Below, piece by piece: positions 62,362 through 64,000 of a stretch of 64,000 nt of DNA. A program made the translations under genes and the position numbers. The DNA is from Flavicella sp964230805 (lineage in GTDB: Bacteria > Bacteroidota > Bacteroidia > Flavobacteriales > Flavobacteriaceae): positions 34,058-98,057 of the forward strand of contig CAXRIA010000032.1 of the NCBI GenBank assembly GCA_964230805.1, written 5' to 3'. The notes under the pieces are model-generated. The model was given only the letters and a program-made list of their open reading frames with translations. It was not told the DNA's origin and ran no database searches. How positions within the stretch are numbered: the stretch's first letter is position 1; each line of letters begins with the position of its first letter.

Positions 62362-63687
62362 ATGAAGACAAAACTATGCTATATATTTCTGTTTTGTGCG
62401 AGCTCTCTATGGGCGCAAACAAAAAAATGGACCCTACAAGAGTGCATTGCCTATGCTTTGGAAAACAATATTTCTATCCAGCAATCCGAATTGGACCGCC
62501 AAGCTGCTGAAATTTCTAAAAAAGACGCCTTGGGTGATTTTTTACCCAACTTATCCGTTAATATGCGACACTCGTGGAACACGGGACTCAATACCAACCC
62601 TGTCACCAACACCAATGTTACGGCCACCACACAAAACACCAATTTTGGGATCGGCGCAAATGTACTCTTGTACAACGGCATGCAAAACATTTACCGTCTT
62701 CATAAATCCAATTTGGAAATCTTGGCCAACCAATACCAACTTGCAAATATCAAAGACAATATCTCTTTGATGGTTTGCAACTCATTTTTACAAATCTTAT
62801 TCAACAAAGAATCCCTAAAAAATCTAGAAACGCAATATAAGCTTACAAAGCAATCGTTGCAAAGAACCGAAAAATTAGTCGCCTCCGGAGTCAGTCCAGA
62901 GGGTGATTTACTCGATGTAGAAGCCACCTTGGCCAACCAAGAGCAGCAAATTGTGCAAATGAAAAACAACCTACTGGTTTCCAAATTAACCTTGGCAAAC
63001 GTACTGGTGCTCGATGACGCTTTGTCATTTGATATTGCCGACAACTTTTCTCAAGTCCCAATGGACTCCAAAACCCCTAACAGTCCACAGCAAATTTTTA
63101 GTGAAGCGCTCAAATTCCGAAATGAAATAAAAATTTCAGAAGTGGCGATTGAAATGCGCGAAAAAGATGTAAAAATAGCCAAAGGAAACTACCTTCCCAC
63201 CCTATCCGGTTCTTTCGGGTTCAACACCAATTATTTCAATTCCGAACTCTTAAACCTTCCAGGTTTCAGCACGCAAATAGACGACAACAAAGGACATTCT
63301 TTTGGTTTGAACCTCAGCATTCCGATCTTCAATCAATTCAAAACAAGCAACGGTGTCAAAAGATCGAAAATCATGTTGAAAAAAGCCAGGCTTGAGCTCA
63401 AAGACTCGAAAGCGGATTTAAAAGACAAAATTTACCAGGCCTATGCCGACAAAGAAGGCGCCTTTAAAACCTATATGGCTGCGCTCAAAACCGCCAAAGC
63501 ACGAAAAGAAGCCTACACCTATGCCAAGGAAAAACACGAGGTAGGTCTCTTAAATTCCTTTGACCTCAGCCAAATGCAAACCAACCTAGAAAACGCCGAA
63601 ACAGAAGTGATCCGAGCCAAATACGATTGTATCTTCAAAATAAAAATTCTTGAATTCTACTTTGGAATCCCCATCGATAACATTTGA
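62362..63687 (+). CDS. TolC-family outer-membrane efflux protein
   Basis: 441 residues with signal peptide (CYIFLFCASSLWAQ) and two OEP repeats; conserved starts TLQECIAYALENNISIQQSELD and ARLELKDSKADLKDKI, long helices typical of the periplasmic tunnel. Last gene of the export operon, 9 nt after the adaptor. Completes a MacAB-TolC-like tripartite pump; the substrate (lipoprotein, peptide, siderophore or drug) is not inferable. Confidence 0.94.
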   Translation: MKTKLCYIFLFCASSLWAQTKKWTLQECIAYALENNISIQQSELDRQAAEISKKDALGDFLPNLSVNMRHSWNTGLNTNPVTNTNVTATTQNTNFGIGANVLLYNGMQNIYRLHKSNLEILANQYQLANIKDNISLMVCNSFLQILFNKESLKNLETQYKLTKQSLQRTEKLVASGVSPEGDLLDVEATLANQEQQIVQMKNNLLVSKLTLANVLVLDDALSFDIADNFSQVPMDSKTPNSPQQIFSEALKFRNEIKISEVAIEMREKDVKIAKGNYLPTLSGSFGFNTNYFNSELLNLPGFSTQIDDNKGHSFGLNLSIPIFNQFKTSNGVKRSKIMLKKARLELKDSKADLKDKIYQAYADKEGAFKTYMAALKTAKARKEAYTYAKEKHEVGLLNSFDLSQMQTNLENAETEVIRAKYDCIFKIKILEFYFGIPIDNI

Positions 63688-63740
63688 TCATCAATTAAAA
63701 AGAGCGAAAAACATCCGAATAAAGTATCTTGTAATTTTTA

Positions 63741-64000
63741 TCAAAACACCCTCGCCATCAACGCATTGACATCTTCAGAAATTTTTAGCTTGTAAACCAT
63801 TCCAAAATAACAAACGGTCAGCAGTGCACTTTTCAAAAGGATGTTGACCACCGGATGAAAAGTAAAATCCCAAAATTGAAAGCCAAAGAAAAACAACAGC
63901 AGCAGCAAGCACAAAATGCCTGTCTTTTTTTCAAACGGGAAAAAGCCAAATTTTTGCCGTACATACACCAATTTGACGGTATTAAAAACCAAAACCACCA
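63741..64000 (-). CDS. C-terminal end of a probable polysaccharide flippase
   Basis: Only the last ~86 codons are present; the frame runs off the right edge, so any start inside the window is false. Two hydrophobic segments and the ending YKLKISEDVNALM resemble the C-terminus of flavobacterial Wzx-type flippases (a P-F-x-K-K-T motif before the penultimate helix). Assignment is by pattern memory and therefore tentative. Confidence 0.55.
   Translation of the reverse strand, partial: VVLVFNTVKLVYVRQKFGFFPFEKKTGILCLLLLLFFFGFQFWDFTFHPVVNILLKSALLTVCYFGMVYKLKISEDVNALMARVF

Noticed and set aside
1..64000. CRISPR arrays, insertion sequences, prophage or integron
   Set aside because: No regularly spaced direct repeats of the right length, transposase, integrase or phage structural genes were seen on either strand.

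Overview
The window is a gene-dense, low-GC stretch of core chromosome from a member of the Flavobacteriaceae (Bacteroidota), probably free-living. The evidence is family content: a PorX-type response regulator with a PglZ domain, DUF4295 next to L28/L33, DUF4494, DUF3822, DUF4249 beside a TonB-dependent receptor, a putative porin, and three SurA/PpiC genes in a row. Promoters follow the Bacteroidota pattern (TTG, about 19 nt, TAnnTTTG), starts include GTG and TTG, and Shine-Dalgarno sequences are essentially absent. I see no prophage, insertion sequence, CRISPR array or defence island.

Layout. 1-4.4 kb: HD phosphohydrolase (cut by the edge), porX, tsaE, an alanine-dehydrogenase-like gene and a small membrane protein. 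4.4-9.9 kb, minus strand: a diphthine-ammonia-ligase-like gene broken by one in-frame TGA, rimO, ftsY, DUF4295-rpmG-rpmB and cinA. 10.1-19.8 kb: glycosyltransferase, threonylcarbamoyl-AMP synthase, DUF1853, DUF4494, a sodium/solute symporter, lipA, a RecD-like helicase, then a membrane protein-DUF3822-rsmD operon. 19.9-24.3 kb, minus: three periplasmic chaperone/PPIase genes and DUF493. 24.5-30.5 kb: an AAA ATPase overlapping recQ, fmt, HU, YqgE, a class IV aminotransferase, a START-like protein and tRNA-CAT. 30.7-43.6 kb: DoxX protein, DUF1599, folP, rnhB, porin, FAD oxidoreductase, dapF, GNAT, mltG, a lysozyme-like exported protein, an RsmI-like methyltransferase, a protein tyrosine phosphatase and dnaA. 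43.8-52.1 kb: thioesterase, YigZ, ribD, prmC, trmD, GT39, rplS with a structured leader, and monomeric isocitrate dehydrogenase. 52.2-57.0 kb: TonB receptor plus DUF4249 lipoprotein, murQ, DUF6095, DinB. 57.0-57.4 kb: a gene-free segment with palindromes, a 21-nt-phased repeat and GC-rich hairpins. 57.4-64 kb: DUF2059 lipoprotein, a MacAB-TolC-like ABC export operon and the end of a likely polysaccharide flippase.

Most genes serve translation and RNA modification (rimO, tsaE, the TsaC/Sua5 protein, trmD, rsmD, prmC, fmt, L19/L28/L33), DNA maintenance (dnaA, recQ, rnhB, HU), cofactor synthesis (lipA, folP, ribD, dapF) and envelope biogenesis. The observations most worth following are the unexplained structured segment at 57.0-57.4 kb, the single-base nonsense mutation near 5.09 kb, the L19 leader, several apparently leaderless genes whose -7 element ends 4-5 nt before the start codon, and the His-to-Gln change in the alanine dehydrogenase homologue. 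No complete novel system (defence, mobile or secretion) could be supported.
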